Shown one piece after another: positions 33,727 to 42,237 of a stretch of 64,000 bases of DNA (positions are counted from its first letter, which is position 1; the number at the start of each line of letters is the position of its first letter). The translations under genes were made by a program, and so were the position numbers. A model generated the notes under the pieces. The model searched no databases. It saw only the letters and a program-made list of their open reading frames with translations, and was not told where the DNA came from. Origin of the DNA: Bacillus sp. N13C7 (GTDB taxonomy: Bacteria > Bacillota > Bacilli > Bacillales > Bacillaceae); the NCBI RefSeq assembly GCF_026790065.1, contig NZ_JALAMO010000012.1, positions 1 to 64,000 of the forward strand, written 5' to 3'.

Positions 33727-34779
33727 CTACGAATCCTTTCGCAGGTCTAACAGCTCCTGAATCAGCTTCCGGCCAAAGATGGGCTCATACTGACGGTAAA
33801 CAGGATCAAGGCGCTTCATCCAATCTTTTTTCTCTTGATCTGACAGCTCGTAGATGTTAATAGAAGAATTCTTTTTGATTTCTTCCAGCTGCTCCTTATT
33901 CATTTGTTCGGCATGCATCTCATTCCACTCTGACGTTTCCTTCATCGCTTCCGTCAAAATGCGCCGAGTTTCCGGTGTTTGCGCCTTCCAGAAATGGTCA
34001 TCCGTCATGACAGCGTAGCCTAGATAACCGTGGCTGCTTATTGTCAAATAGTCCTGAACATTATAAAATTTTTTAGAATAGATGTTTGAGATGGTATTTT
34101 CTTCGCCGTCGACCACATTGTTTTCTAACAGCTGAAAGGTAGAGTTGAAGGATTCCTGATGAGGTGTTGCGCCTAACAGCTTGAATTGATTCTCTATTAC
34201 ATCACTTTGCATAATACGGAGATCTTGTCCTTTTAAATCGTCCGGAGTCTTGACCGGTCCTTGGTTTGTTGTGATTTGCTTAAAACCGTTCGTCCAATAG
34301 GCAAGGCCTTTCAAATGGTTTTTCTTTAGAGAGTCAAACAGCTGCGTGCCGATGCTGCCGTTGAGCCCTTTTTTAACGGCGTCGTAATCTGTAAATGCAT
34401 ACGGCAGATCCAATACGCCCCATTCAGGCGAGAGCATGCCGAGTTTTGATGTAGAGGGGGCGATAAATTGAACATCGCCGTTTTGCAATGCTTCAATTTC
34501 TTCAATGTCCGAATACAGGCTTCCATTCGGGAACACCTCAATTTTGATTCTCCCGCCTGATTTTTCGTTCACCAGCTCGGCAAACTTATTGGCAGCTAAC
34601 CCTTTTGGTGTGTTTTCAGCAACAACATGGCTGAATTTAAACACAATTTGATCCTGTAAGCCTTCCTGATCGTCATCATAAACAATCTCTTCACTGCCGG
34701 TGCGATCATGGAATCCGATAAATAAAGCGGTTGCAATACCGGCGATCATCAGTGCGAGACATGCAAGCAAACTCTTCAT
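33727..34779 (-). CDS. dctB: DctB, C4-dicarboxylate-binding protein (TRAP DctP family)
   Basis: A 350-residue solute-binding protein with an N-terminal membrane anchor or signal (LLACLALMIAGIATALFIG). The TRAP DctP fold follows (FKFSHVVAENTPKGLAANKFAELV, and LKGQDLRIMQSDV). No TRAP membrane genes are nearby. It faces the dctS kinase divergently and is known in B. subtilis as a co-sensor for the DctS-DctR system rather than part of a transporter. The ATG at 34779 has a GGGAGGG-type site. Confidence 0.9.
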   Translation of the reverse strand: MKSLLACLALMIAGIATALFIGFHDRTGSEEIVYDDDQEGLQDQIVFKFSHVVAENTPKGLAANKFAELVNEKSGGRIKIEVFPNGSLYSDIEEIEALQNGDVQFIAPSTSKLGMLSPEWGVLDLPYAFTDYDAVKKGLNGSIGTQLFDSLKKNHLKGLAYWTNGFKQITTNQGPVKTPDDLKGQDLRIMQSDVIENQFKLLGATPHQESFNSTFQLLENNVVDGEENTISNIYSKKFYNVQDYLTISSHGYLGYAVMTDDHFWKAQTPETRRILTEAMKETSEWNEMHAEQMNKEQLEEIKKNSSINIYELSDQEKKDWMKRLDPVYRQYEPIFGRKLIQELLDLRKDS

Positions 34780-34848
34780 GAAAAGCCCTCCCCTATGTTT
34801 AGGATAATGGGGGCAATGCCATTCGTAAAGACCTGAAAGGAGAAGCTG

Positions 34849-36456
34849 ATGAACAAAAAGAAGCTCTCAATCCGTTGGAAAATCACGATCCTATCCTATA
34901 TACTCGTCATTTTCTCCTTTTTGATCGGCGGCATTGTACTCATCGGCAATATCCAGCATACAGAGGAGCGGGAGCTGAAGAAACGGCTGATGAATACGGC
35001 CCGGACGGTGTCGGAGATGACAGAAGTAAAAGGGGCCTTGGCGCGAAAAAAACAAACAGAAGCTGTTCGCCACGCAGTTGAAGAAATCAGGATGATTAAT
35101 GAAGCAGATTACATCGTCGTGATGGATATGAATCACATCCGCTACACGCATCCTGTCAGTACAAGCATCGGCAAAAAGTCTGAGGGTGCGGACGAAGAGG
35201 CGGCGTTTGCGGAGCACATTTATTTCTCAGAAGCAAAGGGTGAGATCGGCACGGCGGTTCGCGCTTTTTACCCGGTGAAGGATCACGATCTGAACCAGAT
35301 CGGCGTGGTGCTTGTCGGGAAAACACTGCCGGGGATCGCCGACATCCTCCTTCATTTAAAGCGTGATATTGCGTTCATCGTTGTGCTGACACTTGGCTTC
35401 GGGCTTGCAGGTTCCTTTCTGCTGGCCCGCCATATCAAAAAACAAATGTTTCAGCTTGAACCCCATGAGATTGTCCGGATGTATGAAGAACGGACGGCGA
35501 CGTTTCATTCAATGAATGAAGGCGTGATCGCTATTGACAACCGGCTCATCATTACAATTTTCAATGAAAAAGCGAAACAGATCTTTGAGGTGCAGGGGGA
35601 TCTGGTCGGAAAGGTGATCTGGGAGGTTCTCAAGGATTCGCGCCTGCCCGAAATCGTGGAGCGGAACAAAGCGGTTTATAATGAAGAAATTCGTGTCAGC
35701 GGAAAGGTCATCATGAGCAGCAGAATTCCGATTGTCATGAAGAAAAAAGTCATCGGCGCCGTCGCGATTTTTCAGGACAGAACGGAAGCGGCCAAGATGG
35801 CAGAGGAATTGACTGGTGTCAGAAACTTTGTAGAGGCGCTCCGTGTCCAAAACCATGAGCATATGAATAAGCTGCATACGATTGCCGGTCTCATCCAGCT
35901 GGGGAAATCTGAAAAAGCCTTGCAGCTTGCATTCCAGGCGTCAACTGAGCAGGAAAATGTGACTGAGTTTCTGCATCGGTCGATTCAAAATGACGCCGCG
36001 GCCGGCCTGCTGTTAAGTAAGGTCAGAAGAGGGAGGGAGCTCGGCATTATTGTTCATATTGATGAAAACAGCAGTCTCCAGCAATTTCCTGAGCATGTTG
36101 ATCAGCATGATATCGTTGTGCTCCTCGGCAATCTGATTGAAAATGCCTTCGGTTCATTTGAAACCGTTCAATCTGATGACAAACGAATTGACATCAGCAT
36201 TGAACAAACGGATGATATCCTTGCCATTTTAATAGAAGATAACGGCTGCGGAATTGAACCGGCGCATATGCCGCACCTTTACGACAAAGGATTTACGGTT
36301 AACAAAACAGGCGGTACAGGCTATGGCCTTTATTTAGTGAAACAAATTACAGACAAAGGATCGGGTACGATAGAGGTCGATTCACACGCGGGACGGGGAA
36401 CATCTTTTTCTATCATTTTTCCAATGAAGGGGGAGGAAGCACAGCATGGTTCGTAA
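34849..36456 (+). CDS. dctS: DctS, CitA/DcuS-type C4-dicarboxylate sensor kinase
   Basis: A 535-residue membrane sensor kinase: TM1 (about 14-34), an extracytoplasmic PAS/PDC domain (about 35-170), TM2 (about 172-195), a cytoplasmic PAS domain (about 215-325), then the kinase core. The phosphoacceptor is His336 in NHEHMNKLHT. N-, G1- and G2-box segments appear as LIENAFGSF, IEDNGCGI and GTGYGLYLVK. AAAGGAGAA precedes the ATG at 34849. It overlaps dctR by 11 bp. Confidence 0.94.
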   Translation: MNKKKLSIRWKITILSYILVIFSFLIGGIVLIGNIQHTEERELKKRLMNTARTVSEMTEVKGALARKKQTEAVRHAVEEIRMINEADYIVVMDMNHIRYTHPVSTSIGKKSEGADEEAAFAEHIYFSEAKGEIGTAVRAFYPVKDHDLNQIGVVLVGKTLPGIADILLHLKRDIAFIVVLTLGFGLAGSFLLARHIKKQMFQLEPHEIVRMYEERTATFHSMNEGVIAIDNRLIITIFNEKAKQIFEVQGDLVGKVIWEVLKDSRLPEIVERNKAVYNEEIRVSGKVIMSSRIPIVMKKKVIGAVAIFQDRTEAAKMAEELTGVRNFVEALRVQNHEHMNKLHTIAGLIQLGKSEKALQLAFQASTEQENVTEFLHRSIQNDAAAGLLLSKVRRGRELGIIVHIDENSSLQQFPEHVDQHDIVVLLGNLIENAFGSFETVQSDDKRIDISIEQTDDILAILIEDNGCGIEPAHMPHLYDKGFTVNKTGGTGYGLYLVKQITDKGSGTIEVDSHAGRGTSFSIIFPMKGEEAQHGS

Positions 36457-37126
36457 GGAATGGAAGGTTCTGCTCATTGAAGACGATCCGATGGTTCAAG
36501 AGGTAAACAAGGAATTCATCACAACGGTCAAAGGCTTCGACGTCTGTGCAATAGCTGGAAACGGTGAAGAAGGCATCAAGCTGATTAAAGAAAAACAGCC
36601 TGACCTCGTTATTCTCGATGTGTACATGCCGAAAAAAGACGGAATCAAAACGTTGCAGGAAATCAGAAAGCAAAAGCTTGAAGTGGATGTCATCGTCGTC
36701 TCCGCTGCAAAAGACAAAGAAACGATCTCCCTTATGCTGCAAAACGGAGCGGTTGACTATATTTTAAAGCCGTTTAAACTTGAGCGAATGAGACAGGCAC
36801 TTGAAAAGTACAAGCAATATAAACAAAAAATCGAAGCGAATGATACGCTGTCCCAGGAGCAGCTTGATGCGATCCTGAATATTCCGCAGCAGGCCGTTCA
36901 GGAGCTCCCGAAGGGGTTAAATCATTTCACGATGAATGAAGTCACTGCTTTTTTGAAACAGCAAACCGCATCACTTTCTGCGGAAGAGGTCGCCAAGGCG
37001 CTCGGCATCGCCAGAGTGACAGCCAGGCGATACCTTGATTACCTTGAAAAAAACGGAACGATCAAGCTGGACGTTCAATACGGAGGAGTCGGCCGGCCCG
37101 TCAACCGTTACGTGTTTATAGGATAA
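36446..37126 (+). CDS. dctR: DctR, response regulator activating dctP
   Basis: A 226-residue CitB/DcuR-type response regulator. The receiver domain (about 5-125) has acidic residues in LLIEDDP, the phosphoacceptor Asp58 in VILDVYMP and the Lys in ILKPFKLER. A linker and C-terminal HTH follow (SAEEVAKALGIARVTARRYLDYL, about 170-195). Overlaps dctS by 11 bp with GGGGGAGGA inside dctS. Known to activate dctP in response to succinate, fumarate or malate. Confidence 0.94.
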   Translation: MVRKEWKVLLIEDDPMVQEVNKEFITTVKGFDVCAIAGNGEEGIKLIKEKQPDLVILDVYMPKKDGIKTLQEIRKQKLEVDVIVVSAAKDKETISLMLQNGAVDYILKPFKLERMRQALEKYKQYKQKIEANDTLSQEQLDAILNIPQQAVQELPKGLNHFTMNEVTAFLKQQTASLSAEEVAKALGIARVTARRYLDYLEKNGTIKLDVQYGGVGRPVNRYVFIG

Positions 37127-37130
37127 CCTG

Positions 37131-37149
37131 AGACCAAAAAGACCAAAAT
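37131..37149 (+). promoter_or_regulatory. Candidate DctR binding repeats
   Basis: AGACCAAAA occurs twice in tandem (37131-37139 and 37140-37148) about 50 bp upstream of the cre/-10 region of dctP, a typical position for an activator site. Assignment to DctR is inference. Confidence 0.45.
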
Positions 37150-37182
37150 GTCCGTTATGATCATAAACTTCCCCAGACTGTA

Positions 37183-37196
37183 TGAAAACGCTATCA
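37183..37196 (+). promoter_or_regulatory. cre operator upstream of dctP
   Basis: TGAAAACGCTATCA matches the cre consensus TGWAANCGNTNWCA at every position. It overlaps the likely -10 region (TATCAT), so CcpA would repress dctP on preferred sugars. Confidence 0.85.
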
Positions 37197-37244
37197 TTCT
37201 AGTAAGAAAGACACAAAGGCGAATAGGACAGGGGGATGAAGGAT

Positions 37245-38510
37245 ATGAAACTGTTTAAAAATTTAACAGTTCAGGTCATTACCGCGGTCATCATCGGGGT
37301 CATTGTCGGGCTGGTCTGGCCGGATGTCGGCAAAGAGATGAAACCGCTTGGCGATACATTTATCAACGCTGTTAAAATGGTGATCGCACCAATCATTTTC
37401 TTCACAATCGTTCTCGGGATTGCAAAAATGGGCGATATGAAGAAGGTTGGAAAAGTAGGGGGAAAAGCGTTTATTTATTTCGAGGTTGTCACCACCCTCG
37501 CACTCATTATTGGTTTATTTGTCGTAAATATCATGAAGCCGGGAGCAGGCCTTGATTACAGCAAGCTTGAAAAGGGAGATGTATCACAATACACGCAAAA
37601 TGGCGGTCAGGGAATCGACTGGGTTGAATTTGTCACACACATTGTTCCGTCCAACATGGTTGATGCCTTCGCAAAAGGGGACATTTTGCAGGTCTTATTC
37701 TTTTCTATTCTTTTCGGAGTCGGTCTCGCGGCATTAGGTGAAAAAGGGAAAAGCGTCATTGATTTCTTCGACAAGATTTCTCACGTCTTTTTCAAAATCA
37801 TCGGCTATATCATGCGTGCAGCGCCAATCGGGGCTTTCGGGGCGATGGCGTATACGATCGGGCACTTCGGTCTCGATTCCATCAAGCCGCTGGCAAGTTT
37901 AATGATGTCAGTTTATATTACGATGTTCCTGTTCGTATTTGTTGCTTTAAATATCATCTGCAAGCTTTACGGATTCAGCCTGTGGAATTATCTGCGCTTC
38001 ATTAAAGATGAGCTTCTGATCGTGCTTGGCACAAGCTCATCAGAATCGGTGCTTCCGCGTATGATGGATAAAATGGAGCGCTACGGCTGTTCCAAATCCG
38101 TTGTCGGGCTTGTTATTCCGACGGGCTATTCGTTCAACCTCGACGGCACATCCATTTATTTATCAATGGCGACCGTCTTTCTGGCACAGGTGTTTGGAGT
38201 AGACCTCAGCATCGGCCAGCAGATTACAATTATCCTCGTTCTGATGCTGACATCGAAGGGAGCGGCAGGTGTGACGGGAAGCGGATTTATTGTCCTTGCT
38301 TCAACACTGTCGGCGCTACAGGTCATTCCGCTGGAGGGTCTTGCACTCCTGCTTGGGGTTGACCGATTCATGAGTGAAGGAAGGGCAATTGTGAACCTGA
38401 TAGGAAACGGGATCGCTACAATAATTGTTGCAAAAAGCGAAAACGAATTCGATGAAGCGAAAAGCGTAGAGGCTGTTGAAGGCATGAAAAAAATGAAAAC
38501 AGCAGTCTGA
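37245..38510 (+). CDS. dctP: DctP, C4-dicarboxylate/proton symporter (DAACS family)
   Basis: A 421-residue glutamate/dicarboxylate symporter-type carrier. Eight membrane segments and two re-entrant loops are expected; the signature TSSSESVLPRMMDKM (HP1) and TSKGAAGVTGSGFIVL (HP2) are present, with GYSFNLDGTSIYL between them. ATG at 37245 has GGGGG 9 nt upstream and is preferred over ATG at 37236, which abuts it. Regulated by DctSR and probably by CcpA. Confidence 0.95.
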   Translation: MKLFKNLTVQVITAVIIGVIVGLVWPDVGKEMKPLGDTFINAVKMVIAPIIFFTIVLGIAKMGDMKKVGKVGGKAFIYFEVVTTLALIIGLFVVNIMKPGAGLDYSKLEKGDVSQYTQNGGQGIDWVEFVTHIVPSNMVDAFAKGDILQVLFFSILFGVGLAALGEKGKSVIDFFDKISHVFFKIIGYIMRAAPIGAFGAMAYTIGHFGLDSIKPLASLMMSVYITMFLFVFVALNIICKLYGFSLWNYLRFIKDELLIVLGTSSSESVLPRMMDKMERYGCSKSVVGLVIPTGYSFNLDGTSIYLSMATVFLAQVFGVDLSIGQQITIILVLMLTSKGAAGVTGSGFIVLASTLSALQVIPLEGLALLLGVDRFMSEGRAIVNLIGNGIATIIVAKSENEFDEAKSVEAVEGMKKMKTAV

Positions 38511-38518
38511 AAAAAGAG

Positions 38519-38543
38519 CGGCCCATCTGTGGGCCGTTTTTTT
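38519..38543 (+). terminator. Terminator of dctP
   Basis: CGGCCCA (38519-38525) pairs with TGGGCCG (38530-38536), followed by TTTTTTT. Confidence 0.9.
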
Positions 38544-38657
38544 AATTGTTTAAGAATTATTAAGGTAAGGACAGAGACCTCAGCATTTTTTTGTTATATA
38601 ATTTACAAATGGATACTATATTGAATGAAGGACGTTTGTCCTAACAGGAGTGTATAA

Positions 38658-39710
38658 ATGGCCGCTTTAGTTAAATTTTTTCAGCACCCGGGAGTAAGGC
38701 GTTTCTCCGTCTTTGTCGTGTTAACTGGTGTGTTATATCTATTTAAGAGCATGATCAATTTAATATTGCTTACCTTCATTTTCACGTTTCTAATGGATCG
38801 TTTGGAGCTTGTCGTACGGCAGTTTGTAAGCCGGTTCTTCCGCGTGAGCCAGCGGGTTGTCATTACGTTTCTGTACATGTTGCTGGCTGTGCTGCTTACA
38901 GTCGGGGGATTTGTATTTTATCCGGTCGTCGCGGCACAGATTCAGCAGCTGGTTAAGCAGATTAAACATATTGCGTATCACCCGGACAGTATCCCTTTCT
39001 TTGATGAAATCACAAGTGTTTTCGGAGATATTAACATCAGCTCATATGTCAAAGAAGGCTTCAATGTCGTGTATACGTATTTGGCCGATATTAGCACATT
39101 CGGCTTGCAGGTCGTGATGGCGCTCATTCTCAGCATGTTTTTCTTATTTGAGAAAAAACGGCTGTCTGAATTCATGGCGAAATTTAAAACGAGCAAGCTG
39201 AGAGTCTTTTACGAGGAAATTGCTTTTTTCGGAAGCAAATTTGCAAGAACGTTCGGCAAGGTGCTTGAGGCTCAATTTATCATTGCGCTCGTCAACTGTA
39301 TTCTGACATTTATCGCGCTTTGGATTATGCATTTCCCGCAGCTGTTTGGGCTTTCGATTATGGTGTTCTTCCTCGGATTAATTCCTGTAGCTGGTGTCGT
39401 CATTTCTCTGATCCCGCTCAGTATTATCGCTTACAGCACTGGCGGCGGAATGTATGTCCTCTACATTGTGCTTGTCATATTCGCCATTCATGCGATCGAA
39501 ACCTATTTCTTAAATCCGAAGCTAATGTCTGCAAAAACAGAGCTGCCAATCTTTTTCACCTTCACAGTACTCATTTTCTCTGAACACTTTTTCGGCATTT
39601 GGGGTCTAATTATCGGGATTCCGATCTTTGTGTTTCTCCTTGATATTCTTGATGTCACCAACAAGGAAGATAGGTCTAAAGAACCTCGAGAGAAAAGTGA
39701 TAACAAGTAG
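38658..39710 (+). CDS. ydbI: YdbI, AI-2E family (UPF0118) transporter-like membrane protein
   Basis: A 350-residue protein with about seven or eight membrane segments in the PerM/AI-2E exporter arrangement: two N-terminal segments, a long extracellular part, then a C-terminal block with IWGLIIGIPIFVFLLDIL. The family includes the AI-2 exporter TqsA and Na+/H+ antiporter-like members; the substrate here is unknown. AACAGGAGTG precedes the ATG. Confidence 0.85.
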   Translation: MAALVKFFQHPGVRRFSVFVVLTGVLYLFKSMINLILLTFIFTFLMDRLELVVRQFVSRFFRVSQRVVITFLYMLLAVLLTVGGFVFYPVVAAQIQQLVKQIKHIAYHPDSIPFFDEITSVFGDINISSYVKEGFNVVYTYLADISTFGLQVVMALILSMFFLFEKKRLSEFMAKFKTSKLRVFYEEIAFFGSKFARTFGKVLEAQFIIALVNCILTFIALWIMHFPQLFGLSIMVFFLGLIPVAGVVISLIPLSIIAYSTGGGMYVLYIVLVIFAIHAIETYFLNPKLMSAKTELPIFFTFTVLIFSEHFFGIWGLIIGIPIFVFLLDILDVTNKEDRSKEPREKSDNK

Positions 39711-39734
39711 TTTGCAAAATCGATAAGGAGTGTG

Positions 39735-39878
39735 CTTCTATCTGGCGGCCTTCCTGTCGAGGGAATCGGATGAATACTCGGCATTGACCGCCTGCTTGAT
39801 ATGCTCCGTACAGTGGTCAACACAACAGGGGACGCGGCCTGCGCTGTCATCATTAACCGAAAAGAACAAACAGCCTGA
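39735..39878 (+). pseudogene. Decayed C-terminus of a GltT-type (DAACS) symporter
   Basis: The + frame of 39735-39878 reads GLPVEGIG-stop-ILGIDRLLDMLRTVVN, then TTGDAACAVIINRKE and ends in TGA (39876-39878). This is the conserved C-terminal signature of glutamate/aspartate symporters of the GltT/GltP kind. There is an in-frame TGA at 39771-39773 and no upstream remainder of the gene. It differs from the corresponding end of dctP, so it is not a simple copy of that neighbour. Confidence 0.8.
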
Positions 39879-39927
39879 GTAAGCGCGGCTCTATCGGTTT
39901 AACCAAACATTTGGAAGCAACAAATGC

Positions 39928-39933
39928 TATAAT
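39928..39933 (+). promoter_or_regulatory. Putative -10 box upstream of ydbJ
   Basis: A perfect TATAAT, but no good -35 at the usual spacing. The start would fall at the edge of the hairpin at 39938-39961. Confidence 0.4.
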
Positions 39934-39937
39934 ACAA

Positions 39938-39968
39938 ACAGTGCCTGCTTTGGGGCACTGTTTATTTT
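39938..39968 (+). terminator. Terminator-like hairpin in the ydbJ leader
   Basis: ACAGTGCC and GGGCACTGT pair around a short loop and are followed by TATTTTTT. It lies between the candidate -10 and the ydbJ start, so it ends upstream transcription or attenuates ydbJ. Confidence 0.65.
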
Positions 39969-39992
39969 TTGTCGAAAAAGGAGGAAGGCTTT

Positions 39993-40919
39993 ATGGCTGA
40001 GCCGATTTTACATATTGAAGGCCTCGATAAAAAGATTGGGTCGAAACAGATACTAAAACAGATCAGCATGGAGGTCATGGAGGGGGAAATCATCGGCCTG
40101 CTCGGTCCGAATGGCTCCGGAAAAACAACACTCATCCGCATCATCGTCGGGCTGTTAAAACAAAACAGCGGAAGCGTGACAATCAGCGGGTTCCAGCATG
40201 ATACAGAGTTTGAAAAAGCAATGGAAGCTGTTGGAGCGATCGTCGAAAATCCCGAGTTCTATCCGTACCTGACAGGCTGGGAAAACCTCAAGCACTTTGC
40301 GAATATGCACAAAAAAATAACAGATGAACGGCTTGATGAAGTGGTGGAACGTGTCGGGCTGACGTCAGCGATTCATGATAAAGTAAAAACCTATTCCCTC
40401 GGTATGCGCCAGCGGCTTGGCATTGCACAGGCAATTCTTCACCGGCCGAAGCTTCTTATTCTAGATGAACCGACAAACGGTCTCGATCCTGCGGGCATGA
40501 AGGATTTTCGCGACCATATCAAGGAGCTCGCGGAAATAGAAGGAACAGCAGTCCTGTTCGCGACTCATTTGTTGCGCGAGGTTGAAGATTTGTGCAGCCG
40601 CGTCATCATCATTCAAAAAGGTGAAATCAAAGCGGAAGTCAGCTTACATGGCACAGGCCAAAAAACTGAAAAAGCCATCATTGAAGCGCAGCCGGAAGAA
40701 AAAGCGCTCAATTGGCTGAAAGGCAATCATTATCAAGCTGAGCGGCAGGGCGGAGCGATAGTTGTTGAAGTGGCAAAAGAAAACATTCCGGAGCTGAACC
40801 GCTCACTTGTCGGACAAGACCTGAATGTCTTTTCCATTACGCCTTACACGCAATCACTGGAGGACGAATTCATCAAAGCGACAACTGCACATCAAGAGGA
40901 GGGAGAAGAGCTTGTCTAA
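39993..40919 (+). CDS. ydbJ: YdbJ, ABC transporter ATP-binding protein
   Basis: A 308-residue ABC ATPase: Walker A GPNGSGKTT (about residues 39-47), signature YSLGMRQRLG (about 134-143), Walker B LLILDEPTNGLDP and the switch His in FATHLLREVE. The C-terminal extension is of the bacitracin/lantibiotic-exporter type (BcrA/CcmA class). ATG at 39993 has AAGGAGGAA upstream. Overlaps the ydbK start, forming a two-component exporter of unknown substrate. Confidence 0.9.
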   Translation: MAEPILHIEGLDKKIGSKQILKQISMEVMEGEIIGLLGPNGSGKTTLIRIIVGLLKQNSGSVTISGFQHDTEFEKAMEAVGAIVENPEFYPYLTGWENLKHFANMHKKITDERLDEVVERVGLTSAIHDKVKTYSLGMRQRLGIAQAILHRPKLLILDEPTNGLDPAGMKDFRDHIKELAEIEGTAVLFATHLLREVEDLCSRVIIIQKGEIKAEVSLHGTGQKTEKAIIEAQPEEKALNWLKGNHYQAERQGGAIVVEVAKENIPELNRSLVGQDLNVFSITPYTQSLEDEFIKATTAHQEEGEELV

Positions 40920-41679
40920 ATTAATTTGGAATGAACATATGAAACTTTTTAATCGGAAGGTCACATTGGTTTCTCTTATCCTGATGGCGGTCTTTCAATT
41001 TTTCATGGCTTTGATTATTAAACGGATTGTCATCAGTGCAGGAACGGATGAAAACTTCATCGGCTATTTATCGTATACACCGAGCCTGAATATTCTGCTG
41101 CAGGCTTTAACGATCGTGATTGCAGCGACAATTGTTTCGATGGAATTTGATAAAAAGACGATCAAATTTCTGCTCATTCGCCCAGTTAAACGCCAAAAGG
41201 TCTTTTGGTCAAAATTAATCACAGTCGTGATGGTCAGCTTTTATCTGTATCTGGCATATTACATTTTGGCATTGTTATTCGGTCTCGTCTTTTTTGGCAC
41301 ATCGGTGACCGCGGAATCAAAGACATTGCTGATCAACACCTTGGCGCTGATCGGGTCAAACTGGCTTGAAGCCGTCATGATGGGATTATTCGGGCTGCTT
41401 TGTTCTTCGCTGTTCCGCAATAGTGCGGTAGCGGTCGTCGTTTCGTTTGTTGTGTTATATGGAGCGAGTACACTTGTCCAGCTTATGAAGCTATTTGAAA
41501 ACAAATGGGGCAGCTTTTTGCTTTTTGCGAACACCGACTTTACCCAATACAGAAGCGGAGAGACAGCGCTGTTTTCAGGCATGACGCCATTGTTTTCAAT
41601 TGGGATTATCCTCATACATGCCATTTTCTTCATCGCCGTCGGCTGGTGGTGCTTCTGTAAACGGGATGTACGGGTATAA
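40912..41679 (+). CDS. ydbK: YdbK, ABC-2 type permease
   Basis: A 255-residue protein with six hydrophobic segments in the ABC-2 permease pattern (MKLFNRKVTLVSLIL at the start, IVSMEFDKKTIKFLLIRPVKR in the cytoplasmic loop). It partners YdbJ. TTG at 40912 overlaps the ydbJ stop and has GGAGGGAGAAG upstream. Confidence 0.87.
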   Translation: MSKLIWNEHMKLFNRKVTLVSLILMAVFQFFMALIIKRIVISAGTDENFIGYLSYTPSLNILLQALTIVIAATIVSMEFDKKTIKFLLIRPVKRQKVFWSKLITVVMVSFYLYLAYYILALLFGLVFFGTSVTAESKTLLINTLALIGSNWLEAVMMGLFGLLCSSLFRNSAVAVVVSFVVLYGASTLVQLMKLFENKWGSFLLFANTDFTQYRSGETALFSGMTPLFSIGIILIHAIFFIAVGWWCFCKRDVRV

Positions 41680-41773
41680 AGGCAAGGAATGACATTTTTG
41701 TGAAAAAGCTCACGTGAATCAATATCTTTTGATATTTTGGTTTATACTAAAGGTACTGACGGAGGTGTCTCGA

Positions 41774-42109
41774 TTGAGGAACTTTATTACCGCTTTACCG
41801 ATCGTATTGCTGCTTGGATTCTCATTTGTGTCATTCATGTTTCAGTTTGAACATCTTGTGTATTTCAGGCTCGCGCTTGGGTTGTTCTCTCTCGTGGGGC
41901 TGTACATGATATATAAAATAAAGACGGGCATCCGTTATTTTATCATCTATCTGTATGCCAGCTGGATTGTGCTGGCAGCAGTGACCGCTTTTGAAGAGCC
42001 GATTTTCTCAAGCTTTTTCTTTGGCGGCCTGGTGATGACAATGGGTTACCTGACATATATGCTGATTTATCTCGGCATGAAACAAGACCGGGATGCTAAT
42101 CCTGTGTAA
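41774..42109 (+). CDS. ydbL: YdbL, small membrane protein
   Basis: A 111-residue protein with four hydrophobic segments. No family recognised. TTG at 41774 lies 7 nt after GGAGGT (41761-41766) and is preferred over an upstream start at 41714. About 95 bp downstream of ydbK; a terminator follows. Confidence 0.7.
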   Translation: MRNFITALPIVLLLGFSFVSFMFQFEHLVYFRLALGLFSLVGLYMIYKIKTGIRYFIIYLYASWIVLAAVTAFEEPIFSSFFFGGLVMTMGYLTYMLIYLGMKQDRDANPV

Positions 42110-42144
42110 ACACGCTGTTCCTTGGGGAACGGCGTGTTTTTCTA
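42109..42144 (+). terminator. Terminator of ydbL
   Basis: AACACGCTGTTCC (42109-42121) pairs with GGAACGGCGTGTT (42126-42138) with one T-G opposition, then TTTTC. Confidence 0.8.
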
Positions 42145-42237
42145 TACCGGACAAAAGGTTAACAGTTGCGGAATGATGGCAGGAAATCTATAATACATAT
42201 TAAATTTATCGGAATTAAAACCTTGGGGGGCTGCCGG

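Noticed and set aside
39897-39916. GTTTAA upstream of ydbJ as a SigB -35
   Set aside because: No GGGTAT-like -10 at 13-15 bp spacing.
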